Origin: Pythium myriotylum
Taxonomy: Eukaryota > Oomycota > Peronosporomycetes > Pythiales > Pythiaceae
Length of the DNA: 64,000 bases
Assembly: GCA_023091665.1 (NCBI GenBank)
Contig: JALJCQ010000026.1
Coordinates: forward strand, 1,364,001 to 1,428,000
Reading direction: 5' to 3'
Part shown: positions 1 through 10,396 of the stretch, piece by piece
Layout: each line of letters begins with the position of its first letter
Position numbering within the stretch: position 1 is the stretch's first letter
Notes under the pieces: generated by a model
Databases searched by the model: none
What the model saw: only the letters and a program-made list of their open reading frames with translations
Told to the model about the DNA's origin: nothing
Made by a program: the position numbers and the translations under genes

Positions 1-986
1 TCCAGCGAATCCTCACGCGATACCCTCGCGACCGAGAGCTCGTGATCGGCAGCATTGTGCACCACATGATGCTGCATCTCGCCGCCGACCGCATACCGTG
101 TATGCTCATGAAGATGGTGCACGAAGTGGCGCCGAAGGCCACAGTTACGACTGGCATCCAAATGGTGACCAAGGCAATGAATCCACGAGAAAATGACCCA
201 ACCATCGTGTTTGGCATGACTGAACAGCTTTCAGCTCGATTACGAGAGGTCGCCGCTGTAGAAGGCGACGATGACAGCGACTCCAGTTCCGAAAGCGAGC
301 CGCCATCCCCGCAGAAAGTAGCCCTGGAAGCTGAAGAAGACCTTGTGGCAAAGGCGAAAGCTACCGCAGACATGGAACCTCGGCGACATTCAATTCCGAA
401 AGCAGCACCGCCTCCGGTTCCAGCGATCGAGAGTGATCCGGACCTGATTCGTCTGCTGCACGATATCCAGGAGCGACTGATACGAATCGAGAACCACCAG
501 CAGCAATGTGAGCAAATCTGTAGCTCTCCATCAAGACCCACAAGTGCTAATGCTACAGAAGGGCGTAAACGAGAACATCCCGTTGAGATTCCGGCCCTTG
601 AAACCGACCTTCCTTGCCGCAAGTCGATAAGGCGACCTCGACGAGGGTTTATAAGACGCCACTCAATGGAAGCTGACGCAGAACCAGCCCACTCCCGACA
701 CGATGCCTCTTCATCAGCAACTATTGACACACCAAAACTGCCGCCGTTCGAAAACGATGACCCAACGGCAGCAACTCAATCAACGTCCCCTGAAGGATCA
801 TCGAAGGGGCTTCTTCGGGAGCTTGTTGGATCTCTCTGGCATCGTTCCTCCGAGGCAGTCCCGGCAGAAACCCCGTCTCTTACCCCATGGACCGATCAAC
901 TCTTCCAGTCCAAAAGACGGGCCACGCTACATGATGCTGCTGCGCGAAAGCGGAGGAGCAGTTTGCGTCGATCGTTGAGTACCTGA
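1..986 (+). CDS. Cyclic-nucleotide-gated channel, C-terminal part (5' end outside window)
   Basis: The reading frame is open from base 3 and ends with TGA at 984-986, so only about 327 C-terminal residues are visible. The first residues (QRILTRYPRDRELV) match the end of the cyclic-nucleotide-binding domain in the two neighbouring channel genes. The following stretch also aligns with them (PTIVFGM here, PTLVFGL in the next gene). The rest is a low-complexity, charged tail rich in Ser, Glu and Arg with a short helix containing QERLIRIENHQQQ, which resembles a C-terminal coiled coil. The apparent start near base 42 is a GTG codon inside the domain and is not a real start. The gene converges on the next channel gene with about 160 bp between stops. 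Family assignment rests on similarity to the neighbours; the pore is not visible. Confidence 0.8.
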   Translation, partial: QRILTRYPRDRELVIGSIVHHMMLHLAADRIPCMLMKMVHEVAPKATVTTGIQMVTKAMNPRENDPTIVFGMTEQLSARLREVAAVEGDDDSDSSSESEPPSPQKVALEAEEDLVAKAKATADMEPRRHSIPKAAPPPVPAIESDPDLIRLLHDIQERLIRIENHQQQCEQICSSPSRPTSANATEGRKREHPVEIPALETDLPCRKSIRRPRRGFIRRHSMEADAEPAHSRHDASSSATIDTPKLPPFENDDPTAATQSTSPEGSSKGLLRELVGSLWHRSSEAVPAETPSLTPWTDQLFQSKRRATLHDAAARKRRSSLRRSLST

Positions 987-1147
987 GCTTCAATGAATCA
1001 AGACAATTATCTTGTACTGAAATTAGATTTAACCAAATGTACCCATCTCGGTTGCCAAATGTAGCCATGTCATTAATGATCTGATACCTCGTTTCAATAC
1101 CATGGCTACACAGTTCATTCGTTCCGTCCAATCCCGCCATGCTTGGT

Positions 1148-3400
1148 CTACACTGGTCGATTCCTATCTGCACCAAAACACGTACAGTCGTAGTTGAGTT
1201 GCTCGTGGCGCTCGATTCGGTCCAAGGACTCGTGGATGTCGTGAATCATAGCTAAAAGTGTGCTCACGACGCGCGGATCAACATCAGACGAGGAGGTTGT
1301 TGGCTTGGTCGATCCATCACCAGTTTGACGTGACTTCCGTCTTCTTGGAAATTCGATACCGGCATCAAATTCTCTCGCTTCCTTTCGCAGAGCACCTTGG
1401 AATGAGTCATTAAGGCCAAAGACTAATGTCGGATCACTGCGTGTTGGGTTGATCGCGCGTACAAGCATATCCACACACGTATGCACAGTCGCCGACGGCT
1501 TCACCGCTCTCACTGCGTCGATTAGATAACTAGGAGTGCCGGATAATTGCATTGTCAGCACATGGTGCTGAACCATCTTGGTCAGCACTATCTCGCGGTC
1601 ATCCGGAAACTGTGAGAGCACGCGCTGGAACGCCACCCGATCCAGCACACACATCTCCACATACGATACCGCACGCAGATCCGTCGTTCGTTCATAGTTA
1701 CAGATCAGTGCCATCGCACCGATTGACTGACCGCGACTGAGAACCTCCACAGACGTGTACGGGCTGTTGGGATCAGCATCTCGGTCGGTCATCACGAACC
1801 CTGAGATGGAGAATCGAGAGTGTGGACCTTCCGCTGCCTTTGTTTTGTCCATGCTGAATCCTCCCTTGCTAGGCCTTCGGATACGGCTAGTCCGCCGACG
1901 TCGAGGCCTCTGATCACCACTGAGCTGTGGAGGCAGAGTCGCTTGCTCCCAATTTCCGTCTTCATACGCGTACTGCTTGCATGTGCCTCGACTCACCACG
2001 AAACAGTCCACGCCCACTTCGCCTCGGCGCATAATAAAGTCGTCCGGCAAGTATACCCGTACACTCACAGCTAACACGAGCTGCTTCTGGAAGTCAGCGC
2101 TGCACTCGCTCCAGTGCGACACGTGGGTCACCACGTCCATGTACTTGAACAACACCACCTCCAGCTGCAGCGTATGGCTCAGCTCTTTCGTGAACGTCGC
2201 AACTTCACCATCCAACGACTCGTACTCGGCGTGCAGGTACTCGTAGTACTGGTGGATGCGCTCGCGAAGTGGCGCTGGAAGCTGCAGTTTGTCCATGGTC
2301 GCGAGCACGCGCTCTCGCTTGCGCTGGTATGTGGTCTGGTTGGCGCTGAAGTTGGCGACGAGCACGGCGACATCTCCGAAGACCACCGCCAGCACCACCG
2401 AACCGATCAGTACGGCGATGGAGCCAAAGGCGTCCTGAAGCGGAGTCTTGGTGGTCACGCCCTGTCCCTGAAGCAACTGCAGCGCCTCGTAGATGCTGTG
2501 CAAATGCATGTCGAAGGCACTGTCGAAGGCGTCGAAGACGGACAGCGGCTGCAGGGCTGACCAGACGCACGCGATGAAATGGGCGAACATGACCATGGCG
2601 AGGACAGAGGAAGCGATGCGGAGGAGGTAGCCGTACCTCGAGAAGAAGATAGCTCCAAGCATCCCAGACTCGGCACTGACGGCGTGTCTGGCCCACTCTC
2701 GCATGAAGTGGGTGAGGTGGTATCGTACGCAGACAAAGTATGCAGTCCACTGAATACACATCGCTATCCACACAAATCGGCAATGCTCGATACGAAGGAT
2801 ATCGCAGAACAACAAAATGGGAGCCGCTGGCAGCAAGTCGACTGGCAGTTCCGGCTCTTGAATTTCTGTTGTGGATATATATGCGGCGTACTGATAGCAA
2901 ACATAGTTCGCGAGGAAGACGCACCATGTCACGGCATCGAATATTATCGCTGTCGCGTGGTCCTTGACGTACGCCATCGTGTACGGTCGATACGTGGTGA
3001 AGACAATGAGGGTCACTGTCATAGAGGCCAAACACCACCGCGACCTCGAAGGTTTCGACGCTAGCACCGTCTCTGTTGATCGAGCCGAGCTTATTGGCGA
3101 CAGGCTCGAAGCGTCTGAGGCTTGCTCCCTATCGGTCGTGGGACCTTCTGCAGAGAGGCAATGGGTTCCGAGTCGACTGCTGCGATCCAGCACATCGCCT
3201 CCTCGATTCGACTCCTGGGAAGCTACTCGCCGTAACTGGAAGTACTCATTCATGCGTTCGAAGGTTTCCAGTCCCGCAGTCTTCACCGTCGTCGCTTGCA
3301 TATCTGCTTGAAGCTCAGCAAGCAACGTTCTCGAAGCACCGACGAGGGTCTTGTGTCGCATGGCTGTGGGCTTGAGATTCATGGGTTGTGGCACGACCAC
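1148..3400 (-). CDS. Cyclic-nucleotide-gated / voltage-gated-type cation channel
   Basis: This 750-residue protein should sit in a membrane and pass cations under control of a cytosolic ligand domain. Hydrophobic segments lie at about 121-145, 150-175, 190-225 and 258-283, followed by a pore region at 302-320 and a last span at 325-352. The pore reads LLQGQGV, so GQG stands where potassium channels have GYG. A C-linker follows (352-440), then a cyclic-nucleotide-binding fold (about 440-600) interrupted by a basic insert at 497-515. The phosphate-binding cassette reads GQSIGAMAL (557-565). The usual Gly-Glu pair is Gly-Ala here, while the paralogue at 3639-6218 keeps Gly-Glu, so ligand binding may be weak or lost. 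The start chosen is the first ATG of the frame. It is tandem with the next gene and convergent with the partial one. Confidence 0.88.
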   Translation of the reverse strand: MVVPQPMNLKPTAMRHKTLVGASRTLLAELQADMQATTVKTAGLETFERMNEYFQLRRVASQESNRGGDVLDRSSRLGTHCLSAEGPTTDREQASDASSLSPISSARSTETVLASKPSRSRWCLASMTVTLIVFTTYRPYTMAYVKDHATAIIFDAVTWCVFLANYVCYQYAAYISTTEIQEPELPVDLLPAAPILLFCDILRIEHCRFVWIAMCIQWTAYFVCVRYHLTHFMREWARHAVSAESGMLGAIFFSRYGYLLRIASSVLAMVMFAHFIACVWSALQPLSVFDAFDSAFDMHLHSIYEALQLLQGQGVTTKTPLQDAFGSIAVLIGSVVLAVVFGDVAVLVANFSANQTTYQRKRERVLATMDKLQLPAPLRERIHQYYEYLHAEYESLDGEVATFTKELSHTLQLEVVLFKYMDVVTHVSHWSECSADFQKQLVLAVSVRVYLPDDFIMRRGEVGVDCFVVSRGTCKQYAYEDGNWEQATLPPQLSGDQRPRRRRTSRIRRPSKGGFSMDKTKAAEGPHSRFSISGFVMTDRDADPNSPYTSVEVLSRGQSIGAMALICNYERTTDLRAVSYVEMCVLDRVAFQRVLSQFPDDREIVLTKMVQHHVLTMQLSGTPSYLIDAVRAVKPSATVHTCVDMLVRAINPTRSDPTLVFGLNDSFQGALRKEAREFDAGIEFPRRRKSRQTGDGSTKPTTSSSDVDPRVVSTLLAMIHDIHESLDRIERHEQLNYDCTCFGADRNRPV

Positions 3401-3638
3401 GTGCTCGAAGAACGAAAGTTTCGCAAATGAAAAGCGAGACTTTTGGGTCGAGGTCTTCGTGGTGCTATTTATGTATGGATGTATCGACTCCCGAACAGTC
3501 TGTCCGTTTCTTATCTGGTTTCACTCGGTGTACGGGGCCCAGTTTATGTGCCATCTGAAGGCCACAATACACTCCAAAATATACATACTGAATACAGAGA
3601 GCCCGACACCGACATCGACGCCACATATTTCTACAAAG

Positions 3639-6218
3639 CTAACGAATCTTCTTCGTTACTGAGACGTTGGATGAAAAAAGTCGGTCGGCGTACATTGTGT
3701 GCTGAGACTCCACCAATCGATGAGCGAGTGAACTCTCGCTCGACCTCCGCGTTGGGCGGTGCTTGAGAGGTGATGAAGCAGTGGTATTAGCAGTTTGGGG
3801 TTCTAAGGGCGGAAAGATCGCCTGCTCAGCTGACTGGGCCAACCCCATCAATCGCTCAAGCGAGTGCTCAAGGCGGTCGAGTTGCCCCTCCATTTTCGAC
3901 AGTCTCGCGTGAAGCTCCGCCAAACCTGGTACAACCTGCTCATTCAGAGTGCTACCGACGCCCCTGGTTGCCTGCTCATGTGTTGTCGTCTGCTGTTCGG
4001 TGCGCAGAATGCGTTGAATCAGCTCGGGCAGCGCATCGACCACGCCGATTGTACTTGAGGGATCAGACACGATTGGACTCATTGCCCCAACTATTAGTCG
4101 AATAGACTCGTCTCGGGTCGCGTGCGGTGCCACTTTGTATGCTGCCTTCAGAAGATTACACTCCCCGTTGATACTTTCGCTCTGTGCTGCGCAATGAGAA
4201 ATAATGCTTGACAGCACGATTGTTCGGTCGAGCGGATATCGTGTAAGGATCTTCTGAAAGGCGTCTCGCTCCAACACACACATCTCAACACAGGTAAAAG
4301 CACGCACGTCCGACGTGCGTTGGTAGTTGATCAACAAAGCTTTTTCACCGAAGCACTGCCCTCGAGAGAGTGAAGAGGTCCTTGAATGGGTATCATTAGC
4401 AGCGCCGTTGGAGTCCTCGAGGACACCGTCGCCGACAACAAATCTACAATCAGAGCCTTCGTGTCTGTCGAATCTGGATTGGTAGGTCGTGGTGAAATGA
4501 TCCTCAACGAGAGGGGGCGACGGAATCTCGTCGTCGCCAACTACTAACTGCTTGCAGAACCCGCGGTTGATGATATAACACTCGGTTCCAACTTCACCTC
4601 GGCGAATAACATAATCGTCTGGCAAGTATACGCGCACGCGGAGGTTTAGAACGAGCTGCTTTTGAAAGTCTGGTGAGCACTCGCGCCAGTATGGAACATG
4701 CATCGCCACGTCCATGTACTTGAACAATACAACCTCCAGCTCCAACGTGTGGCTCAGCTCCTTTGTGAATTTGACCACTTCGCCGTCCAGTGACTCGTAC
4801 TCGCTGTGTAGGTACTCGTAGTACTCGTGGACGCGTTCCCGGATAGGCTTAGGGAGGCGGAGCTTGCCCATGATGGCGAAAACGCTCTCCATTTTGCGTT
4901 GGTAGGCGTCTTGGTTAGCGGAGAAGTTTGCGACCAGCACAGCAACGTGACCGAAGACGACGGCGAGCGTGATAGAGCCGAGTAGCACAGCAATCGAGCA
5001 AAACACTTCCTGAGAAATTGTGTTGGTATCAACTCCTTGCCCTTGGAGAAGCTGAAGAATTTCGTATACACTGTGGAGATGAAGTCGGTAGACGCTGACG
5101 CTACTTTCCCTAGCATTCTGTGTTGTGCTAACGCTTAGCAGCGACCAGATGCACGCCATGTAGTGTGCAAACACGATCACGAAAACGATGAGCCGTCCGA
5201 TACGAACAAGGTGGCTGAATCGCGAGTAGAGAAGCCAGTCGAGGCAACGACGCTCGCGCCGGGTATGCTCTCGCGAAGAATTGAGCTGCAACTGATGCCA
5301 CTGACGAGACACCACAAGACCTCGAATGAACAGCTGAAGTGCCACAATAAGAGACAACATCCAATCTAGTCGTCTTGCCGCGAGTCCGAAGGGTAAGCCA
5401 GCAGCGATGTCTAAACGAAGCCCATTTCGCCGATACTGACGCCAAATCGAGCGGTGAGAAGCCACAGGTTGACCACGAGCGGTATGAGTAGCCGTGTTGC
5501 CTATCAAGAAAATGTTGGCGATAAAAATTGCGTCCAAAGCAACTCGAAGCCAGAGTCCTTGCGTCCAAAGTGAGTCATCCAGACGCCCATACACTGCTAC
5601 AAAAGGCATGGATGCCACCTCCATAGCAAACGCTAGTATCAGTGCACCGACGCGGAGATCTGTGGCGGGACCTGACGGGGAAAACACGCCCGCTGGTCGA
5701 GAGCTTGATCGCTTAACGGATACATAATCCTCCCGGGAGACGACGGTCAGATGTGGCGCGTGCTCGGACTGAGCGTGGACGACACTCACACTGCCGGGCG
5801 ACGGGCGAGTCGGCACCACTCGACGTACCTGAAAGTGATCGATCATGCGTTCGAATCGCTGGGTTTCGAGGTCCTGGCGCTGCGTCGGGCCGGACGACTC
5901 GTAGCTTCTCGGTCGAGCAGGCAAGTTAAGCGTCCACGAGAAGCGACGCGAGAGAATCTCAGGGGATGGAGCCTGCCCGGGCTTTTGGAGATCGAACACT
6001 GAGAGCTCACTGCGCGCTCGATTGAGTGGTATTGAAATAGTACGGGTTGCTGCGGTCACTTGCTGAGCCTTCTCCATTTTCGCCACAGCGTCAGCCAATG
6101 GAGCGAAGTGTTCCATCAACTGAATGGACTTCTCATGGGGAGTTCCCGTACCCGACGAGATTGTGAAGCGCAGTGAAGCCAGGATAAGGTCCCTTGAAGT
6201 ATCGTACTTGAACCACAT
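3639..6218 (-). CDS. Cyclic-nucleotide-gated / voltage-gated-type cation channel, paralogue
   Basis: This 859-residue channel is a tandem paralogue of the gene at 1148-3400. A soluble N-terminal region of about 185 residues precedes the membrane part (about 187-440). The pore contains the same LLQGQGV signature (QGQG at 392-395), and the segment after it (VFGHVAVLVANFSANQ) is almost identical to the neighbour. The C-linker (RERVHEYYEYLHSEYESLDGEV) and the nucleotide-binding fold (about 530-665) follow. Its phosphate-binding cassette GQCFGEKAL (620-628) keeps the Gly-Glu pair that contacts the cyclic-nucleotide ribose in this family. The C-terminal 200 residues are variable and include a heptad-like segment (LAELHARLSKMEGQLDRLEHSL) that could oligomerise. 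Three copies side by side indicate local duplication. Confidence 0.88.
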   Translation of the reverse strand: MWFKYDTSRDLILASLRFTISSGTGTPHEKSIQLMEHFAPLADAVAKMEKAQQVTAATRTISIPLNRARSELSVFDLQKPGQAPSPEILSRRFSWTLNLPARPRSYESSGPTQRQDLETQRFERMIDHFQVRRVVPTRPSPGSVSVVHAQSEHAPHLTVVSREDYVSVKRSSSRPAGVFSPSGPATDLRVGALILAFAMEVASMPFVAVYGRLDDSLWTQGLWLRVALDAIFIANIFLIGNTATHTARGQPVASHRSIWRQYRRNGLRLDIAAGLPFGLAARRLDWMLSLIVALQLFIRGLVVSRQWHQLQLNSSREHTRRERRCLDWLLYSRFSHLVRIGRLIVFVIVFAHYMACIWSLLSVSTTQNARESSVSVYRLHLHSVYEILQLLQGQGVDTNTISQEVFCSIAVLLGSITLAVVFGHVAVLVANFSANQDAYQRKMESVFAIMGKLRLPKPIRERVHEYYEYLHSEYESLDGEVVKFTKELSHTLELEVVLFKYMDVAMHVPYWRECSPDFQKQLVLNLRVRVYLPDDYVIRRGEVGTECYIINRGFCKQLVVGDDEIPSPPLVEDHFTTTYQSRFDRHEGSDCRFVVGDGVLEDSNGAANDTHSRTSSLSRGQCFGEKALLINYQRTSDVRAFTCVEMCVLERDAFQKILTRYPLDRTIVLSSIISHCAAQSESINGECNLLKAAYKVAPHATRDESIRLIVGAMSPIVSDPSSTIGVVDALPELIQRILRTEQQTTTHEQATRGVGSTLNEQVVPGLAELHARLSKMEGQLDRLEHSLERLMGLAQSAEQAIFPPLEPQTANTTASSPLKHRPTRRSSESSLAHRLVESQHTMYADRLFSSNVSVTKKIR

Positions 6219-7314
6219 GGCGTCATGCTGAGTAGTCCGAAAATACCTGTGTAGGCTTTTGGAATCGAGTCATCTAATACTGCTTCCACTCTTGGATAGC
6301 ATAGATCAAGTCAAATTCCGACCAGTTGCTCAAGTTGGCTGGGACGAGTCTTGGTTAAACCTAACACGCTGCGTGTTATGGGAAGATGCGAAGAGTCGAT
6401 CCCGCACAGGAGGCTTGCGAAAAGTTGATCGAGTCCCCCCAAAATACGACCGCACTGGAGTCTTCCGCTAGATTCTCGCCGGATCCTATGTAATGGTGCA
6501 GGTGAGGTGTTTGAATCTGGAATGAAACTTGGTAGAACTCAGTCCTCAGTTATCTTGCAACGTTGTGTGCTCCACCCGCCTGCATTGCGCTTGGTGGCGA
6601 CATTCAGTGGGACGGTCTGAGCATATTAATACTGCAGTGCATCTAGATGCCATGTGGTGAAAGCTCTTTAACCCTGTTGACGCAGCGCGGCTGTATCCCA
6701 CACTCACGCCACATTGGACAACTGCAATCATTGATGTGTCGCCCATTCGAGTGCATGAATTCTGCTCAATAGACTCGATCTTCATCCCGAAAAAAAAAGA
6801 GAAAAATCGCCTCTGTCAACAGGAGACTGATCGAGAGACAGCACTATTAATACGTGGGGTTGTGTGACTGGACCAGAAACAGTCACCAGGACGCCATAGA
6901 GGGGCTTTATATTCGGCGGCTTGCGTTTTTGATGAGCAAACGAGCGGGCCACCTTGGGGAACCGTACACCTTCAAATGGAACACACTGGCACCTTCTTTT
7001 GACTGCTTGAAGTCCTCTTTGTTTGCTCATCCTCTTCAAACCTTCCCAACCAAATATCGAAGCGCGACTCGAACACCCTGTTCAATCTTCTTCAAAAGGT
7101 GTAAAATGTTCAGCAGGTCCTTCCCAACGTGTCTCGTCGTAATCTATATGAAGTCTTCCAGAAGGGTATGCATCTAGTCAGTGCGCCACGGTCTCTCCTA
7201 AAAATCATCCAGTCGAGTGTTGACCATAGAAAGTCTCACTGCACGCCACAGCGCCACGCAGCTTTCTCTCCCCCCTCTTCTCATTGCCCGACGCGCGTTT
7301 CGTTCCTTCTCGCC
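6219..7314. other. Intergenic stretch without a supported gene
   Basis: About 1.1 kb between the channel cluster and the bZIP gene. Short open frames on both strands show no domain or family resemblance. A CTCAATAGACT motif near 6769 also occurs three times between 29.9 and 31.1 kb. The right end should hold the promoter of the bZIP gene, but no decisive core element was identified. Confidence 0.5.
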
Positions 7315-8643
7315 ATGTCGACGCCGTCGCCCGTCACGAGTGCCGCCGAAGTCTCGGACGACGCGGCCTCGCTCTCGCCCATCCACGAGCCCGAGCGCGA
7401 GCCACGTGCGACTCGTAAGCCCCGGCAGAAGCGAGACCCGGCCGAGCAGCGCGCCGCGTACTTGGCCAAGCGCCGCGAGATCAAGGCGCGCGCACGCTCG
7501 CGCAAGAAAGAGACGGCGGCGTCGCTCTCGGAGCAGCATACGCTGCTGCAGAAGCAGCTGGACGCCGCGCTGGCCAAGTACCACGAGAGCACGCGCGCCG
7601 TGCTGCAGCAGCGGCTCAATGAGCAGGAAGGACGCCGGCTGCGACAGCTCTGGGACGCGTATGTCGAGGCGCTCGGGCTTCAAGAGGCCATCACCAAGGA
7701 GAACCAGCACCTCATCGACCGCATCGACGAGTTCTTGTTGGTCGAGTGTCGTCTGCTGCTGCCCGAGTTCCGTCTCGACGACGAGGACCGCGACGGCGAG
7801 GTCAAGGCTGTCGATCCGATGGTTGAGCACGAGGCACAGCTCCTGCGCGAAGCCCAGTCGATGCTTCAGCGGCGTGGGTACTGGACGCAGTTCCAGGAAG
7901 AGTTCGACGCCCCATTTTATTTCGAGTTCTACCGCGAGGACGAGTGCAACGCCGTCATCGCGCGCAAATTCGAGGCCATGCAGCGCGATATTCGCGAAGC
8001 CTCGGCGCGTCAGTGGGCCTTTTCGGCGGGCTGCTACGGATGGAAAGGTTACGGTAACATCGACGCTGACGACGCCGCGGTCGTGCGCTTCCAGTTTCGT
8101 AAGACACTTACGCGAGCGAGCAGCTTGGACCTGATCGACGAGATGGCGAGCCAGACGTCGCGCATTTTTCACACGCCCGAACTCTACGCTCGCCTCTACG
8201 GTATGCGCATGGAGTCCCAGACTATGCAGCGCGTGGACGACCACACGACGATTCTCCTGCAGAGTATGTCGGACGAGCACCGCACCATTAGCATGCGCAG
8301 CTTCATGCTCTTCACAAGCGTGGAAGAGAGGCTACCGCCGACGCCCGAGAGCAACGGAAAGCCGCGTCGATGCCTAACCATCATGAACATGTTCATCCCC
8401 CCGCGTGAGCAAGACGTGCCGCAGCGGCCTCTCGATCCGCGGCGCATGGTGCTTTACCTCACTGAGTGCCTCATCTTCATGCGCCTCGAGCAGATCAACG
8501 AAAATGACCTGCACGTCATCTACGGGGGTAGTGCGCACTGTCTCAGCCCCGAACTCGCTCGTATCTGCGTACTCGAGTCTGTCAGCTCGTTTTTCCGGTG
8601 GGTACAGCAGGTTATCCCTGAAAGACTTGTCATGTTCAACTGA
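7315..8643 (+). CDS. bZIP-like transcription factor with long C-terminal domain
   Basis: The predicted product has 442 residues from the ATG at 7315. The frame stays open upstream to 7129, but that extension has no protein-like composition and the downstream ATG is followed by a typical acidic leader. Residues about 30-66 are strongly basic (KARARSRKKE) and run into a leucine-containing helix (ASLSEQHTLLQKQLDAALAK), the layout of a bZIP DNA-binding and dimerising region. The invariant Asn of classical basic regions is not seen at the expected place before SRKK. Variant basic regions are known in oomycete bZIPs. The C-terminal 280 residues, with motifs such as RGYWTQFQEEFDAPFYFEFY and QWAFSAGCYGWKGYG, resemble the large oomycete family of bZIP/M96-like proteins with a START-like fold; this is from memory of the family and is tentative. 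GC content is higher than in the flanking DNA. Confidence 0.68.
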   Translation: MSTPSPVTSAAEVSDDAASLSPIHEPEREPRATRKPRQKRDPAEQRAAYLAKRREIKARARSRKKETAASLSEQHTLLQKQLDAALAKYHESTRAVLQQRLNEQEGRRLRQLWDAYVEALGLQEAITKENQHLIDRIDEFLLVECRLLLPEFRLDDEDRDGEVKAVDPMVEHEAQLLREAQSMLQRRGYWTQFQEEFDAPFYFEFYREDECNAVIARKFEAMQRDIREASARQWAFSAGCYGWKGYGNIDADDAAVVRFQFRKTLTRASSLDLIDEMASQTSRIFHTPELYARLYGMRMESQTMQRVDDHTTILLQSMSDEHRTISMRSFMLFTSVEERLPPTPESNGKPRRCLTIMNMFIPPREQDVPQRPLDPRRMVLYLTECLIFMRLEQINENDLHVIYGGSAHCLSPELARICVLESVSSFFRWVQQVIPERLVMFN

Positions 8644-9233
8644 CTGTCCAACTTTCAACTCCACGGAGCGAACAATCAAAGTCTCGTGTATTCACTGTGA
8701 TAGTGAATAGTAACAAGAAAAACACAAATGCACGTGGAAGACGAGATCTTGCATTCGCCTTTGTTCTCCTCTTTGCCGCATTTGTCGCTTACGTGTTGCA
8801 CCTTGCTCCAAGAAACACTACGCCACTCACTCGAACACTGGAACGTGTTCGGTTCCAGCACATTGAGAATAGTGGCACTAGTCGAATACCACTCCGTATT
8901 CATATATGCGAGGCCTGACAACGATCCATCCGCTGCCCCTGGTTTCATACGAACAGGAACCGTGTTATGGACCTGCCATGAATCCCCTTTCGGAAGTTGT
9001 ACATTGTATTGGTAAATTCTTGTGTACAAGCACCGAATCCGCTCTCTTATCGACAAGCCTTCTTACTGCTGCCTTATCGATCCAGATACGAACGGACGGT
9101 CGTCGTCGGTACTTTGGCTTCGAAAGAGCAGGTTCGTGAGCAGTCGATCTGTCTGGCTAGGCGCGCGCTCGACCCCACAAATCAAACCGCGCTGGGCAAC
9201 CCATTGTTGCTTCGCGTTCTCTATCGAACTGTC
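8644..9233. other. Intergenic stretch, nothing recognised
   Basis: About 590 bp downstream of the bZIP gene. Short open frames on both strands overlap each other and show no motif. I see no convincing gene, repeat or RNA. Confidence 0.4.
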
Positions 9234-9839
9234 TCAACCTTCGTAGCTGTGCGCTGGGTAATTCGCGTAAAACTGCAGTGTAGCCAGCGGTTCGCACAGG
9301 GCGCGAGCTTGCTCCGCGTTGGCCTGGTGTTGCAAAAGCTCCCACTTGTGCTGGCGTGTCGAGCTCCAGCGCTTCTGGTTCGTGTTGACCCTCATGCGAT
9401 GATCTTCGCAGAAGTGATGAAGTTCGCCGTTGCGTTTGTGTGCACGTGAGTTTGGACAGAGTTTGCTCGGGTATTGGGAAACTCGAACGATGACTGCTCC
9501 AGCTCCTCCCGGACCCGGGTTTCCTCGAGATCCCCCGTCGAAGAATAAGAGGTAGTGCTCGGTGTGGCCCGCTGGGCGGGGTCGACGAAAATAGCCAAAC
9601 CTGTAGTCTGTCGGCTCATCATTCTGAACGACTTCAGCTTGAATGTGAAGGAGGGGGGAGGGGGGCGCGTTACAGCGCTGAGACCATCGACACAGTGGAG
9701 GCCTTCCACTGAAGATAGCCATCTTGTAGAAAGAGTTAAGTCCGCGCCATTCGGGGCTGTTGGACGGGTGGAACGTCTGAAGATTTCGCTTGGAATCCAG
9801 CGCGATATTGGCTGCAAAGTTGGCCGTCTTGTTCTGCAC
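9234..9839 (-). pseudogene. Chimeric relic: RNase H fragments joined to a Cys/His microdomain
   Basis: A 201-codon frame stitched from recognisable pieces. Near the start NKTANFAANIALD resembles the C-terminal end of the RNase H ORF at 21105-21761 (NKMADAAANLAMD). In the middle (about 9495-9570) HYLLFFDGGSRGNPGPGGAG is the RNase H type 1 N-terminal catalytic segment and matches that ORF almost exactly. The frame then leaves RNase H abruptly and continues (about 9370-9475) with KLCPNSRAHKRNGELHHFCE and DHRMRVNTNQKRW. This is the microdomain of the three genes at 55.5-58.2 kb, with the first Cys replaced by Ser. The order of the RNase H parts is inverted relative to the intact copy, so a working nuclease is not possible. 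I infer a transposon-built mosaic; a young chimeric gene is the alternative. Confidence 0.6.
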
Positions 9840-10356
9840 GCAAAGGTGGCGACTTCACTCACGTACTTGTTGTCGATCGGCTGTAAGCCTGGTAAATAAT
9901 TAGAGTACTCGGGGGCGATCCTTACTTGGCGCAGAATAAGTTTGCTGTGCCGATGACTGTAGGATTATCTCCACTATTAATAGAGCTGTCGCACGGGTGT
10001 AATCCGGAGGGATGGCGATGAACCGCAAGATCCGGATTAGATCTGGTAGGAAGCCTTCTGTTACGGAAGGCTTACTGCCAAATCTAAAGGAAAGAGTTTC
10101 GTATGCAATTGCAACAGAAGTTCTCATACGAAACCCATTCCCGCCCGCCTTTCTCACCCTTCTGCACTGAGATCCCACAAGCGATCATCCCGAACCCGCA
10201 GGATTGATTCAATCGTGAGAAAAAATATGATGAGGCCTCAAAAGACTTCCCACCCGTAGATTGTTGTCGGAGCATTCTTTCCATACGTGCGACTGCCCTA
10301 TCAAGTATTCATGGCGGCTGAGAAATCAAGTCCAGGTAAGTGTTTCGGCTGCCGTG

Positions 10357-10394
10357 CTCAGGAACTCATTTATTTTAATAAATGAGTTCCTGAG
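10357..10394. repeat. Perfect 18-bp-stem hairpin
   Basis: CTCAGGAACTCATTTATT is followed by two bases and its exact reverse complement. It lies two bases before a second perfect hairpin. Confidence 0.85.
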
Positions 10395-10396
10395 GG

